This document shows positions 42,269 to 50,715 of a DNA stretch of 64,000 bases, piece after piece. The DNA is from Lichenicola sp964247735 (GTDB lineage Bacteria; Pseudomonadota; Alphaproteobacteria; Acetobacterales; Acetobacteraceae), in contig CAXTVS010000015.1 of assembly GCA_964247735.1 (NCBI GenBank), positions 4,487 to 68,486 on the forward strand. Reading direction: 5' to 3'. The translations under genes and the position numbers were made by a program. The notes under the pieces were generated by a model. It saw only the letters and a program-made list of their open reading frames with translations. It was not told the DNA's origin and searched no databases. The stretch's first letter is position 1. Every line of letters begins with the position of its first letter.

Positions 42269-43458
42269 CCAAGATGACGATCGGGGACGGCGGCGTCTAT
42301 GCCGACGGCCTTGGTTGCACTCCGGGCAGCGGCCTAACCGTCACCATCGGGCCAGGCAGCATGACCCTGCCGACCGTGATCGACGCCGGATACTATGGCG
42401 CTCTTCCGCCGGATGGCGACCCGGTGGTCAAGACAGGGATCAATACGGCTCCTGTCGTGGTCAGCCTATCGGGAACCGGAACAACCGTCGTTTCCGGCAG
42501 TGTTGTCGAGGTGCAGGCAGGAAGTTCGACGCTCGCCTACTACAACGCCGCGAACCCGGGGCAGACCTTGTTCGGCGCACAAGGCAATGGGCAGGCTCAG
42601 GCGTCCATCCTGCAACAGCGGGTGGTGTTTGCGGCAACGGCGCCGTCAGCGGTTCCCGCCGGTTATACAGCCCTATGGCAGATCGTCGTGCCTGCGTCGG
42701 CAACCGCAGTCGATTTGAGTATGATCACGCCTGCTGCCGGCGCTCCATTCGTGCCGGTCAAGCTGCCTCAGGCTGCGCCCATCTTGTCTCCGGCTTTCGA
42801 GGGAGCGCCGACGGCGCCAACTCCCTCTGCGGGCGATGCGAGCCTCGCGCTGGCAACTACCGCCTTCGTTGCTGCAGCGACGACACGGAACCGCGCTGCC
42901 TGGGGTGCAGCAGGCACCTACAGCTGGACGTGTCCGCCTGGAGTGTCGTCGGTCCTGGCGCGGATGTGGGGAGCGGGAGGAAGCGGCGGCAGCGCTGCAG
43001 CGGGCTACCCAGGCGGCGGCGGCGGCGGCGGCGGCTATGAGGAGGTGCTGATTACTGTCACTGCCGGGACGGCCTATTCCATTCAAGTCGGAGGGGGCAC
43101 GACCGGTTCTACCACGACGGCGTTCGCAAACGTCGTGCAAGTTTCGGGCGGGATCAATGGCACGGCAGGGCAAGCCGGACAGGTCGGAATCGGCGGAATG
43201 GCTGGCCTGCCGTCAACCACCAACATCAACTTTATCGGTTCGCTGGGAGTCGGGCCTGGACAGAGCGGCTTCCAGCTGGGATCGACCAACGTGGGTGGCG
43301 CTGGCGGTCCCAGCTTCGGCGTGTTGGGCGCCAGCGCGTGCTACGGTGGCACCCTCGGCTCAAACGGGCTCTGGCCCGGAGGCGGTGGTGCCGGCGGCGC
43401 TTCGGGTGCCGGAGGAAAGGGGGCGGACGGGCTGGTGGTGCTCGAGTGGTACGGCTGA
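42172..43458 (+). CDS. Tail fibre protein with polyglycine C-terminal domain
   Basis: This 428-residue protein starts at GTG 42172 (or GTG 42175) with GGAG upstream. The central part carries the tail-fibre pattern APTAPTPSAGDASLALATTA followed by FVAAA, and the last ~150 residues are Gly-rich (PGGGGGGGGYEEV, GGAGGASGAGGKGADGLVVL). Such polyglycine tips form receptor-binding adhesins in other phages. It is the last plus-strand gene of the phage module. The 3' 99 bases are overlapped on the other strand by the glycosyltransferase gene. Confidence 0.8.
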   Translation: MVDRQIVYVGAVPLDTDQLLQSRNTMVALGYLAKMTIGDGGVYADGLGCTPGSGLTVTIGPGSMTLPTVIDAGYYGALPPDGDPVVKTGINTAPVVVSLSGTGTTVVSGSVVEVQAGSSTLAYYNAANPGQTLFGAQGNGQAQASILQQRVVFAATAPSAVPAGYTALWQIVVPASATAVDLSMITPAAGAPFVPVKLPQAAPILSPAFEGAPTAPTPSAGDASLALATTAFVAAATTRNRAAWGAAGTYSWTCPPGVSSVLARMWGAGGSGGSAAAGYPGGGGGGGGYEEVLITVTAGTAYSIQVGGGTTGSTTTAFANVVQVSGGINGTAGQAGQVGIGGMAGLPSTTNINFIGSLGVGPGQSGFQLGSTNVGGAGGPSFGVLGASACYGGTLGSNGLWPGGGGAGGASGAGGKGADGLVVLEWYG

Positions 43459-44247
43459 CGGTTGTATGAGCTCGGACGGGCCAGCCCCTCCGCTCATCAG
43501 GCCTGGGGAAGTAAATCGCCGATCCGGAACACCCTTGAAGTCGGAGGGCCCGTTGTGCGTCAGGCTGGCGGTAGTATCCAGCCAAATTCGGCCTCCGAGC
43601 CGCTGCCAGCGTGAGCAGAACGTGAAATCTTCGCTCATGTAGGTTCCGCTGACCGGATCTATGATGCAGTCGAACAAGGCATAGCCGCCCTGCGTGGCGG
43701 TGTTTCCCGACCTGTAGGCGTCGACGCCTCGATACCGTGTCTCTGGATATGCTTCTTGCATCTGTTCGACGGTTGCGCGTTCGATCAGCATGAAGCCGGT
43801 CCCGGCGTGAGCCGCTGTAGCGAAATCTCCGTCACGCAAGAGGCGATCGCCTGCCTCCAACTTGCCGACGTAGTGGAGGCCCGCGCTCTCTATCGGTTCG
43901 CCCTGCATGACCCGTTCCTGGCACGGCTTGTCCCAATAGTAGGCTTTCAAGGGGTAGATGCCGGCAGCGATTGACTTCCTGGCAGCCAGAAGGCGGAACA
44001 CGTTCTCCGGCTCAAACGAGATGTCGGCGTCGACGAAGAGGATATGGGTTGCTTGTGAAGTGGCTACAAAATGGCTTGTCAGGGTGTTGCGGCAACGGGT
44101 GATCAGGGCATCCTGCCCAAGCAGAGCCAGGGTCAGGGCGATGCCTGCTTCCGAAGCTGCTGCCATTAAAGCACAGACGGACTGCATGTAGCCTTGCGTG
44201 ACCACGCCTCCATAGCACGGTGTAGCAATGAAGATGTGTGGTCGCAT
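43360..44247 (-). CDS. Phage-type family 2-like glycosyltransferase
   Basis: The 295-residue soluble protein begins MRPHIFIATPCYGG and has a GT-A nucleotide-sugar fold: THILFVDADISFEPENVFRL with a DxD metal motif (DAD), AAGIYPLKAYYW, and an acceptor-side TYMSEDFTFCSRW. The ATG at 44247 is chosen over 44292 because it begins the first beta strand. There is no membrane anchor. The C-terminal ~33 residues (after GGAGPSELIQPS) are read antisense from the fibre's polyglycine region, suggesting loss of an original stop. Targets could be the fibre itself or host surface glycans. It appears to be the last gene of a uppP-SGNH-GT unit. Confidence 0.78.
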   Translation of the reverse strand: MRPHIFIATPCYGGVVTQGYMQSVCALMAAASEAGIALTLALLGQDALITRCRNTLTSHFVATSQATHILFVDADISFEPENVFRLLAARKSIAAGIYPLKAYYWDKPCQERVMQGEPIESAGLHYVGKLEAGDRLLRDGDFATAAHAGTGFMLIERATVEQMQEAYPETRYRGVDAYRSGNTATQGGYALFDCIIDPVSGTYMSEDFTFCSRWQRLGGRIWLDTTASLTHNGPSDFKGVPDRRFTSPGLMSGGAGPSELIQPSAVPLEHHQPVRPLSSGTRSAAGTTASGPEPV

Positions 44248-44333
44248 TGGCTGGTGGCGCTCCTGGCAGAGGTCGCAGCATGCAATGCGCAAGTTGCCAT
44301 AGCGTTAAGCTGTTGCCACCAAGCAGCTCATCC

Positions 44334-45116
44334 TCAATAGTGGAGATGGTCTCCCAGCAGTCGGGCGAGGATCGGCTCGAGCCGTTCGGCCATCTGCGCC
44401 TGGACCTGAGCGGTCGGATGCAGCGGAGGAGCGGGGGGGTTCAGGCGGGGATCGATGAACTTGTTGGCGTCGACCCGGTCGTAGGTCAGAAACAGGTCGC
44501 CCACATCGGTGTAGGTCACGTAAGCTCGATCACCGGACACCGCCTTGAGGCGACGGTTCAGCCGGATCGTGTTCCTGGACACCCACTCGGAGCGTATGGA
44601 AGGAAGGACTCCGAGCAGGACGATGTGGGCCTGTGGTAGGTGCCGGTGGATCTCGTCCAGGATCAGCTCGACTCCTTCGAACGTCTCGTCGGCATCGGCG
44701 TGGATGTGGCCGAAGTTGTTTGCGCCGATCAGCACGATCGCAACCTTTGGTGAGATGCCATCCAGCTCGCCGTGTTGAAGGCGCCAGAGCAGATGGCAGG
44801 TGCTGTCGCCCTTGAAACCAAGATCGACAGCGTGACGATCGCCATAAAAGCGCTGCCACGCTGGGGCAAAGTTCCGCCAGTCGTCGTTGCTCGACCGCTC
44901 CCAATTCTGCGTAATGGAGTCGCCGAACCACAGCAACTCGACCGGCATGCGACGAAGCTCGGCCTGTTTCTCCTCAAACCTTGCACGCCACCAGCCCTCA
45001 CTCATCCGAGACACTGGCTCCGCTGCGATGTTCCGTGGCGAGGCGCCGGCGAGCGAGCCTGCCGCGATGAACAAGACGATCGGAATGATCAATCTCGTGG
45101 CGCGGGAGCACAGCAT
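44334..45116 (-). CDS. Exported SGNH/GDSL-family hydrolase
   Basis: This 260-residue protein has an N-terminal signal sequence (LIIPIVLFIAAGSLAGA). The SGNH blocks are VELLWFGDSITQNWE (Ser), GFKGDSTCHLLWRLQHGE (Gly), VLIGANNFGHIHADADE (Asn) and PPLHPTAQ (His). The position three before the His is Pro rather than the usual Asp, so the triad is incomplete or the acid comes from elsewhere. Related enzymes deacetylate or acetylate surface polysaccharides, resembling PAF-acetylhydrolase-like esterases. It lies 43 bases downstream of uppP on the same strand. Confidence 0.82.
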   Translation of the reverse strand: MLCSRATRLIIPIVLFIAAGSLAGASPRNIAAEPVSRMSEGWWRARFEEKQAELRRMPVELLWFGDSITQNWERSSNDDWRNFAPAWQRFYGDRHAVDLGFKGDSTCHLLWRLQHGELDGISPKVAIVLIGANNFGHIHADADETFEGVELILDEIHRHLPQAHIVLLGVLPSIRSEWVSRNTIRLNRRLKAVSGDRAYVTYTDVGDLFLTYDRVDANKFIDPRLNPPAPPLHPTAQVQAQMAERLEPILARLLGDHLHY

Positions 45117-45159
45117 CAGGTCTTCATCCTGCAGTCTGGAGTGTTCAGGATAACCAATG

Positions 45160-46005
45160 TCAAAGGAGGCGGATTGCGACGAGGCTCAAGGCTCCTGCGA
45201 CAATGCTGTAGAGCGCAAAGGGGCGGAGAGCCCACGACTCATGATTGCGGAAGTAGCGCATGAGGAACGCCGTGCTCGACCATGCCGCTACGGCAGCCAC
45301 CAGCGCGCCAAGCAATGCAGGCCGAAGCGTCTGGAAACCCATGTGAGCATGATGGAGCTTCAGGAGCTGTGAAGCGGTTGCAGCCAGGATGATTGGTAAG
45401 GCAATCAGGAAGGAAAAGCGGGCAGCGGTCTGGTGGCTTATGCCGCGCAGCAGGCCGCCAGTCATCGTGGCGCCGGAGCGTGATATGCCTGGCAAGAAGG
45501 CGGTGCACTGCCACAGTCCAATCAGGAAGGCGTCTATGAACGTCAGGCTGGCTATCGGCTTATCCGCATCCTCCGGAAGACGGGCCCGCAGTTGGTCTGC
45601 AACCAGCAGGATGAGGCCGTTCACGATCAGGAAGCAAGCGGCGATCTGCGGAGTGCCGAACAGGTTGCGAAGAAAGCCTTCCAGGACATAGCCGACGATG
45701 ATGGCCGGAACGGTGGCGACAATGATCAATGCACCGATGTAGCGGCTCTCCCTGACGTGAAGTGGATCTGCTGCCCCGATTGCGCCGCGGCCGAGAGCAA
45801 GCCAGTCGCGCCAGAAGAACAACAGCAACGCCATCGCGGTGCCGACATGAAGCATGACGAGGAAGGGGAGGAAGGTGAGCCCATGCTCGTCGAGGGTCCA
45901 ATGCAGCAGGCGGGGGACGATCACCGCGTGTCCGAGGCTGCTGACCGGGAACAGTTCGGTGATACCCTGGAGCAGTGCGAGCATGAGCGCCTGGATGGTA
46001 GTCAT
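45160..46005 (-). CDS. uppP: Undecaprenyl-diphosphate phosphatase
   Basis: This 281-residue polytopic membrane protein is of the BacA/UppP family, with the signatures GITELFPVSSLGHAVI (near residue 14) and LPGISRSGATMTGGLLRG (near 170). It dephosphorylates undecaprenyl diphosphate to recycle the lipid carrier for peptidoglycan and O-antigen synthesis, and excess gives bacitracin tolerance. It is divergent from the MCE-domain gene and leads the presumed uppP-SGNH-glycosyltransferase unit. Whether it is the only housekeeping copy cannot be told from this window. Confidence 0.93.
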   Translation of the reverse strand: MTTIQALMLALLQGITELFPVSSLGHAVIVPRLLHWTLDEHGLTFLPFLVMLHVGTAMALLLFFWRDWLALGRGAIGAADPLHVRESRYIGALIIVATVPAIIVGYVLEGFLRNLFGTPQIAACFLIVNGLILLVADQLRARLPEDADKPIASLTFIDAFLIGLWQCTAFLPGISRSGATMTGGLLRGISHQTAARFSFLIALPIILAATASQLLKLHHAHMGFQTLRPALLGALVAAVAAWSSTAFLMRYFRNHESWALRPFALYSIVAGALSLVAIRLL

Positions 46006-46106
46006 TGGAGGCCTCGACGAAGCGACAGGCTCTGGTGCCGCATAATCGAGCGTGCGGCAAGGCGCTGGAGTTGACCAGGGGTGCTGGTGCTGGCTATGGC
46101 CTAGCC

Positions 46107-46589
46107 ATGACGACGATCCGTTTCGGCCGGCACAGCATCACCGCAACAGCCGCCAGTGCAGCCGTGCTGTGCGTGGCAATTGGATTCTATGGTTACACCG
46201 CCGGCCTGATCGGAACCGGAGACAGACGAACGTATGAGCTTCGAGCGACCTTCCTGTCCTCGAACGGGTTGCATGAAGGTGCCGATGTGGTCCTGGCGGG
46301 CGTCACGGTGGGGCGGGTGACGGCGATTACCCTGGAGCCGCGCACCATGATGTCGGAAGTGACGTTCCAGATTGACCAGGTCCTCAAGCTGCCAGTCGAC
46401 ACGAGGCTCTCGATTGGGAGCAGTACACTCACGTCCGGCGATGCTCTCCTGGTCGATCCCGGCAAATCGCGCCAGATGCTTCCGTCCGATGCGAGGGTGA
46501 CAGACACCTGCGAGCCGACCAATCTGGAGCAGCAGGTCAGCCGATACATATTCGGCAACAGTGGGGCAGCGAGCGGCTGCGGCAGCTAG
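46107..46589 (+). CDS. MlaD-like MCE-domain lipid-binding protein
   Basis: This 160-residue protein has an N-terminal membrane anchor (ITATAASAAVLCVAIGFYGY) followed by a single MCE domain (ATFLSSNGLHEGADVVLAGV, then VGRVTAITLEPRTMMSEVTF), the MlaD layout. MlaD hexamers ferry phospholipids between outer and inner membranes with an ABC pair MlaEF and MlaC. None of those partners is in the window, so it is a solitary copy. It is divergent from uppP and ends at the transposase scar. Confidence 0.8.
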   Translation: MTTIRFGRHSITATAASAAVLCVAIGFYGYTAGLIGTGDRRTYELRATFLSSNGLHEGADVVLAGVTVGRVTAITLEPRTMMSEVTFQIDQVLKLPVDTRLSIGSSTLTSGDALLVDPGKSRQMLPSDARVTDTCEPTNLEQQVSRYIFGNSGAASGCGS

Positions 46590-46619
46590 AGGTCGCCACG
46601 GACCTATGGCCAGCGTGGC

Positions 46620-46770
46620 CAGGTTCTTGAGCATGAAGTAGGCAGAGACGACGAGGGACAGGTGGCGCACAGCTGCCACGCAGCGCCGCGCCTGCTGGTC
46701 GCCCACCTCATTGGCCAGCAGAGCAGATAAAGCGCCTTCAGCCCCCGCTCTTCGTCAAAAACATCAGACC
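46620..46770 (-). pseudogene. Possible transposase C-terminal remnant
   Basis: On the minus strand the frame reading LLANEVGDQQARRCVAAVRH followed by LSLVVSAYFMLKNLATLA resembles the C-terminal tail of IS4/IS701-type transposases (GDxQxRxxxAxxRHLxLVxxAY). No start, catalytic DDE core or inverted repeats remain, and another frame holds an unrelated stretch. It lies between the MCE gene and the ATP-grasp gene, in a 280-base gap otherwise without genes. The similarity is by eye. Confidence 0.35.
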
Positions 46771-46870
46771 GACAGGGCCTGCGTATCATCGACCCGAAGA
46801 TCCGACGCTGCTGCAGATCCTTGCCGAATTCCTGGCAGGTTCTAGCTTGCGCTCGTCCGAGCCAGGACAT

Positions 46871-47950
46871 CTAGTCGTTCAACGGATAGCAGGTCATCAG
46901 ACGGCGTTGCAGGCGCCAGAAGGCGAGAAGTTCAAGGAGCGGTGTAGGTTTGGCGCCTCGCCGCCTCATTTCGGCGCCGATCTCGAACGCGATCCTGTAG
47001 TGCCTGAACTGGTCACGGTAGGCAGCCCACAGCGACGTGCGGGGATCCCAGATATGGGTTGCCTCGGAGCCGACGCCGTTGATCTCGATAATGCGAAAGC
47101 CCTCACCAAGGCGAAGCGCGACGGCACTCTCGAAGCGCACGTCCAGCCGACCGAAATGGAAATCGGGAATGGCCTGCATGATCGCGTCGACCCGGGCCGT
47201 CAGCGCACGGGTGATGTCATGGCTGCCGTCCGTGAAGATCGAGCCCTTGCAATGGTTGCCGGCGAACACGAGCCTAAGGCGTTCTCCTGGCCTCAAGACC
47301 TCATCCAGCCGATCGGCCAGGCGAGGCAGGTAGAGTTCGGGCACCTGTCCCGATCGCTCGTCCTCGAGAACCAGCGACCGGATCGTCGAACAACCGTCAC
47401 CGACGATGATGGGGGCCTGCTTCAGCGTCAGCGAGGTGATGCGGCCGCCGGATGCGCCAGGTTGACGGATATAGAAGATGCCGGCCTCGCCGTCATGGGT
47501 GACCAGTTCCTGTATGACGAGCTCGACGGCCCTAGGAAACGCTGCCAGCGCGGCCTCGAGGACCAGCCGGGTATCCACCAGCCGCACCCCCGTGCCGTTG
47601 CAGCCGATGTTCGGCTTCACCACGACCGGCATCGACAGGCCCGCTTCCGCCATCGCTTCGAGTGCTCTGGCCAGATCATCCGTGCCCGTGGTCAGGACGA
47701 CATAGGGAGCGATCCAGTCAGCCGCGCCGGGTCCCGCCTGGTCGAGGATCGTGGTCTTGCGTTCTCCGCACAAGCCGCCCGTCTCGACCCGGGGATTTGC
47801 CGCGGTCGGAAGACTGAAGCTCCGGTAACGCAGGCCCATCAGGATCCAGAAGGCGACGACCGGGATGTAGAACAGCCAGCCTGGCCAGAACTCGAACGCC
47901 GACACCGGCTTCGGTTGGACGATCCGCGCGGGTGCGGCCACTACGGTCAT
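46871..47950 (-). CDS. Membrane-anchored ATP-grasp ligase-like protein
   Basis: This 359-residue protein has one N-terminal transmembrane segment (WLFYIPVVAFWILMGLRY, about residues 24-41) and an ATP-grasp domain: VVLTTGTDDLARALEAM, MPVVVKPNIGCNGTGVRLV (ATP-binding Lys and loop), VIQELVTHDGEAGIFYIR, and the metal-binding end FRIIEINGVGSEATHIWDP. ATP-grasp enzymes join carboxylates to amines or thiols; the substrate is unknown, though D-Ala-D-Ala-ligase or surface-polymer ligation are options. ATG 47950 overlaps the stop of the upstream DedA-like gene (ATGA). Confidence 0.82.
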   Translation of the reverse strand: MTVVAAPARIVQPKPVSAFEFWPGWLFYIPVVAFWILMGLRYRSFSLPTAANPRVETGGLCGERKTTILDQAGPGAADWIAPYVVLTTGTDDLARALEAMAEAGLSMPVVVKPNIGCNGTGVRLVDTRLVLEAALAAFPRAVELVIQELVTHDGEAGIFYIRQPGASGGRITSLTLKQAPIIVGDGCSTIRSLVLEDERSGQVPELYLPRLADRLDEVLRPGERLRLVFAGNHCKGSIFTDGSHDITRALTARVDAIMQAIPDFHFGRLDVRFESAVALRLGEGFRIIEINGVGSEATHIWDPRTSLWAAYRDQFRHYRIAFEIGAEMRRRGAKPTPLLELLAFWRLQRRLMTCYPLND

Positions 47951-48525
47951 TCTGGCTCCCCTTGAAGGCTCGCGACGAGGCGCCCCATCAGCACGATCAC
48001 GATGGCGAACACGATGGCGCCAAGCCAGCGCCACGCGCCCAGATGGTCGATCAGGAACTGGCCGACATGCCGCGCCACAAAAAACAGCAGGGTGGTCCAG
48101 ATCGAGGTTGCGAGAACCGCCGCCAGGGCGAAACGGCTGAAGCTTGCGTGGAGGTAGCCGCAACTTGTGTAGGTTGGCAACCGCGCGCCTGGGATGAACC
48201 TGCTGATGAAGACGACGCGGAACACGCGATGCTCTATCCACTGCCGGCTGCGGGACCGCCGTTCCGGAGGAAGAAGCCGCTTGATCCGACCGGACAACGT
48301 GGCCAAGCGACCCAGGCCATACAAGCCGAGATCACCTGCGACGATCCCGACGTAAAGGGATCCCAACGCCAAGCCAGCCGCTATCTTCCCGTCCTGTGCC
48401 TGCATCGCTGCCAAGACGGTCGCGGCATCCTCAAGAATGAAGGTCCCGGTGATGATCGCCAGGGCCTGAAGAAGAGGATGCACGCCAGCCGCCTTGAACA
48501 GGCCGGACACGGATAGTGGAAACAC
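47947..48525 (-). CDS. DedA/VTT-domain membrane protein
   Basis: This 192-residue polytopic protein has the VTT/SNARE-associated (DedA) features: a helical entry (ITGTFILEDAATVLAAMQAQ), GDLGLYGLGRLATLSGRIKR and the signature FISRFIPGARLPTYTSCGYL. Some DedA proteins are undecaprenyl-phosphate or phospholipid flippases. It is translationally coupled to the ATP-grasp gene, and a shared lipid-linked substrate is plausible. Confidence 0.85.
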   Translation of the reverse strand: MFPLSVSGLFKAAGVHPLLQALAIITGTFILEDAATVLAAMQAQDGKIAAGLALGSLYVGIVAGDLGLYGLGRLATLSGRIKRLLPPERRSRSRQWIEHRVFRVVFISRFIPGARLPTYTSCGYLHASFSRFALAAVLATSIWTTLLFFVARHVGQFLIDHLGAWRWLGAIVFAIVIVLMGRLVASLQGEPE

Positions 48526-48702
48526 GGCCTACCGGATCCGGACGGGCGATGACGCACAGGCGGATGACACTCACCGGATCTCCAGGTCACTCAAGCGGCG
48601 AAGGATGCCGCTCGGCCGCCGGACAGGCTCCGGATGCGGTGGCATATCCCCGGCACAGGACCTCGTCACCTGTTTTCTGGAAGCCGGGTTTCCGGCCTGA
48701 GG

Positions 48703-50715
48703 TCACCTCGAGCGGCGACGCGAGGGTGGAGGTGCGGCGGGATGATCCTTCATCTCGGCCAGTGCAGCCTGGCAGGCACCGGCCTCGCCGACACCGAACT
48801 GGATCGTCGGAAGCAATGCCAGGGGAGGCAGCAGGATGCCCAGACCGGTCGCGGTCCCGGCGCGCGCCACCACTTCTGCCCCGGGAGAGATGCCGGGCTT
48901 GCCGAGCTTGCCAGTGATGTTGATGGGTCCCGGCAGGGAGCCAACACTGAAGTGGGTGGACCTCGTGGTCAGGCTGTAGTCTATGGTCTGGTTCTTGAAG
49001 TCCACCGTTCCTCGCCCCACGGTGCGAGCCTCAGTGGTCTGCAACAGGAGCGTCTGGGTCGACAGGATGCCGTCCTTCAACGGCATGTCGGCCACGAAGC
49101 ACTGCACCTGTGCCCGGTTCGGCAGCCCGAGCGCCGACAGGATGGCGTTGCCGAACTCCAACCCTGCGATGTCGGGAAGCAGGGCACTGACGTCTCCCCC
49201 GCCGGACATCACCAGCGTGAGGCCGCCGGATCCGTTGCCGAGCATCGCCGCGATGGAGGCGCCATCGGTCGTCAGGTTTGCCTGGCCGCCGATCACCCCT
49301 TGGCCATGAAACGCGTGCGTCGCCTGCATCACGCGGGACAGGTCGATGCGGTGGAAGTCGACGTGGGCCCGGGTGTGCAGCGTCCGACCGGACGGGTCCA
49401 TCAGGACGCTGCTGAAGATCCGTCCAGTCCCGACTGCAAAGTCAAGCTGTTTCATGTCGATCTTGCCGTCCTGGATGTCGAGCCTGGCGATAATGTTGTC
49501 CAGCGGCAGGTCGGGATTCTCTATGCGCTCTCCCTTGTAGGAAAGGTGAACATTAGCCGCACGAATCTTCGGCATGTTGAAAGGTGTCGTTGGCAGGACA
49601 TCGCCGTCGGACCGGCTGCTGGTCTTCTCCTTCTCAGCTGGCGTGGTCCTGGTGTCGTTCGCGTGCCCTGGCTTCGACCCGATGAAGCCTCCGAGGTCGG
49701 CAAGGTCGACACGGCGGGACGTCAGGGTCGCGTCGACCGTTGGAACATGGTCGGGAAGAACAGTGATGGTGCCCCCGAGGTCGCTCGATCCGACGCGTCC
49801 TTCGAAGTCGCGGAAGGAAATGCGCTGCCTTGCATAATCGAGGTTGCCCTGGACGCTGTATGGCGGCGTCTGGGGGATCGGCACTCCGGTTAGCGGGAAC
49901 AGAAGCGACATGTCCGGACCTGCGAAGAGCAGCTTGAGACGAGCGCCGCCGAAGGTCAGGGGCTGCTCGATGGTTCCGACCAACGACACGTGCGTCGGGC
50001 CGTTCGCGACCTTGAGGTCGACCGGGTATGGCTTCTCCTTGTCGCGCAGCGACAGGATGGCGCCGCCGATGAAGCTGCCGACGATCGGCTGCTTGGCGTA
50101 GGTGCCCTTGGCGTCGGCGACGATCTGGCCCTGGTCGGTCGGGACCGGCCACCTCGCCGCGTCCGGCGTGTTGCGCGTTTCGACGGCGACGTTGAAGTCC
50201 GCCTTCAGTGGCACGTCGTTGACGTGGACCTGACCCTTCTCGATCTGCAGCACGCCGACGATCGTCGGGCTGGACCTGCCGCTCTTCGTCTTGGCGGGCG
50301 TGCTTGAGCTGAGGGTCCAGTTGTTGGTCCCATCGGCCTTGGCAGCGGCGTCGACCACCGGATGGTCCAGATCGATCAGGTGAAGCACGATCTGGGAATG
50401 GCGGATCAGCGGAAGCACCTCCACCCAAACCGTCAAATGCCGTGTGGTCGCCAGCGGGTGCGGAAACGCATCGGTTCCGGCAACGGCGACGTTGTCGGCT
50501 ACGATGCGAGTGACGCGGCCCAGCCGGACGTGGAGGTGCTCCAGCGTAACCTTACGGCCGAGCGTCGCGCTCGCTTGGCGCTCGACCAACGGGATGAACC
50601 AGTCCCAGCTCCAGAAGACGATGAGGAGGATGACGAGCAGGATCGCGATGCCAAGCGCGATCAGGCCGCGCCTTTTGTCATGGCGCGCCTTGGCCACTGT
50701 CTGCTCCACCGCCAT
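48703..50715 (-). CDS. AsmA-family protein
   Basis: This 670-residue protein has an N-terminal transmembrane helix (LIALGIAILLVILLIVFWSW), a large periplasmic body and the AsmA C-terminal pattern (TVGRGTVDFKNQTIDYSLTT with GPINITGKLGKPGISPGAEV). AsmA-like proteins are long beta-groove lipid-transfer bridges between the membranes. The start at ATG 50715 is preferred to 50778 because it directly precedes the helix. It stands alone on the minus strand, divergent from the transglycosylase operon. Confidence 0.87.
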   Translation of the reverse strand: MAVEQTVAKARHDKRRGLIALGIAILLVILLIVFWSWDWFIPLVERQASATLGRKVTLEHLHVRLGRVTRIVADNVAVAGTDAFPHPLATTRHLTVWVEVLPLIRHSQIVLHLIDLDHPVVDAAAKADGTNNWTLSSSTPAKTKSGRSSPTIVGVLQIEKGQVHVNDVPLKADFNVAVETRNTPDAARWPVPTDQGQIVADAKGTYAKQPIVGSFIGGAILSLRDKEKPYPVDLKVANGPTHVSLVGTIEQPLTFGGARLKLLFAGPDMSLLFPLTGVPIPQTPPYSVQGNLDYARQRISFRDFEGRVGSSDLGGTITVLPDHVPTVDATLTSRRVDLADLGGFIGSKPGHANDTRTTPAEKEKTSSRSDGDVLPTTPFNMPKIRAANVHLSYKGERIENPDLPLDNIIARLDIQDGKIDMKQLDFAVGTGRIFSSVLMDPSGRTLHTRAHVDFHRIDLSRVMQATHAFHGQGVIGGQANLTTDGASIAAMLGNGSGGLTLVMSGGGDVSALLPDIAGLEFGNAILSALGLPNRAQVQCFVADMPLKDGILSTQTLLLQTTEARTVGRGTVDFKNQTIDYSLTTRSTHFSVGSLPGPINITGKLGKPGISPGAEVVARAGTATGLGILLPPLALLPTIQFGVGEAGACQAALAEMKDHPAAPPPSRRRSR

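Noticed and set aside
21437..43458. Tailocin (headless contractile particle)
   Set aside because: Terminase, portal, scaffold and capsid genes are all present and open, so a DNA-packaging head is expected.
46847..47965. A 372-residue plus-strand open frame opposite the ATP-grasp gene
   Set aside because: Antisense to a well-supported ATP-grasp domain; composition is Arg/Gln/His-rich shadow type.
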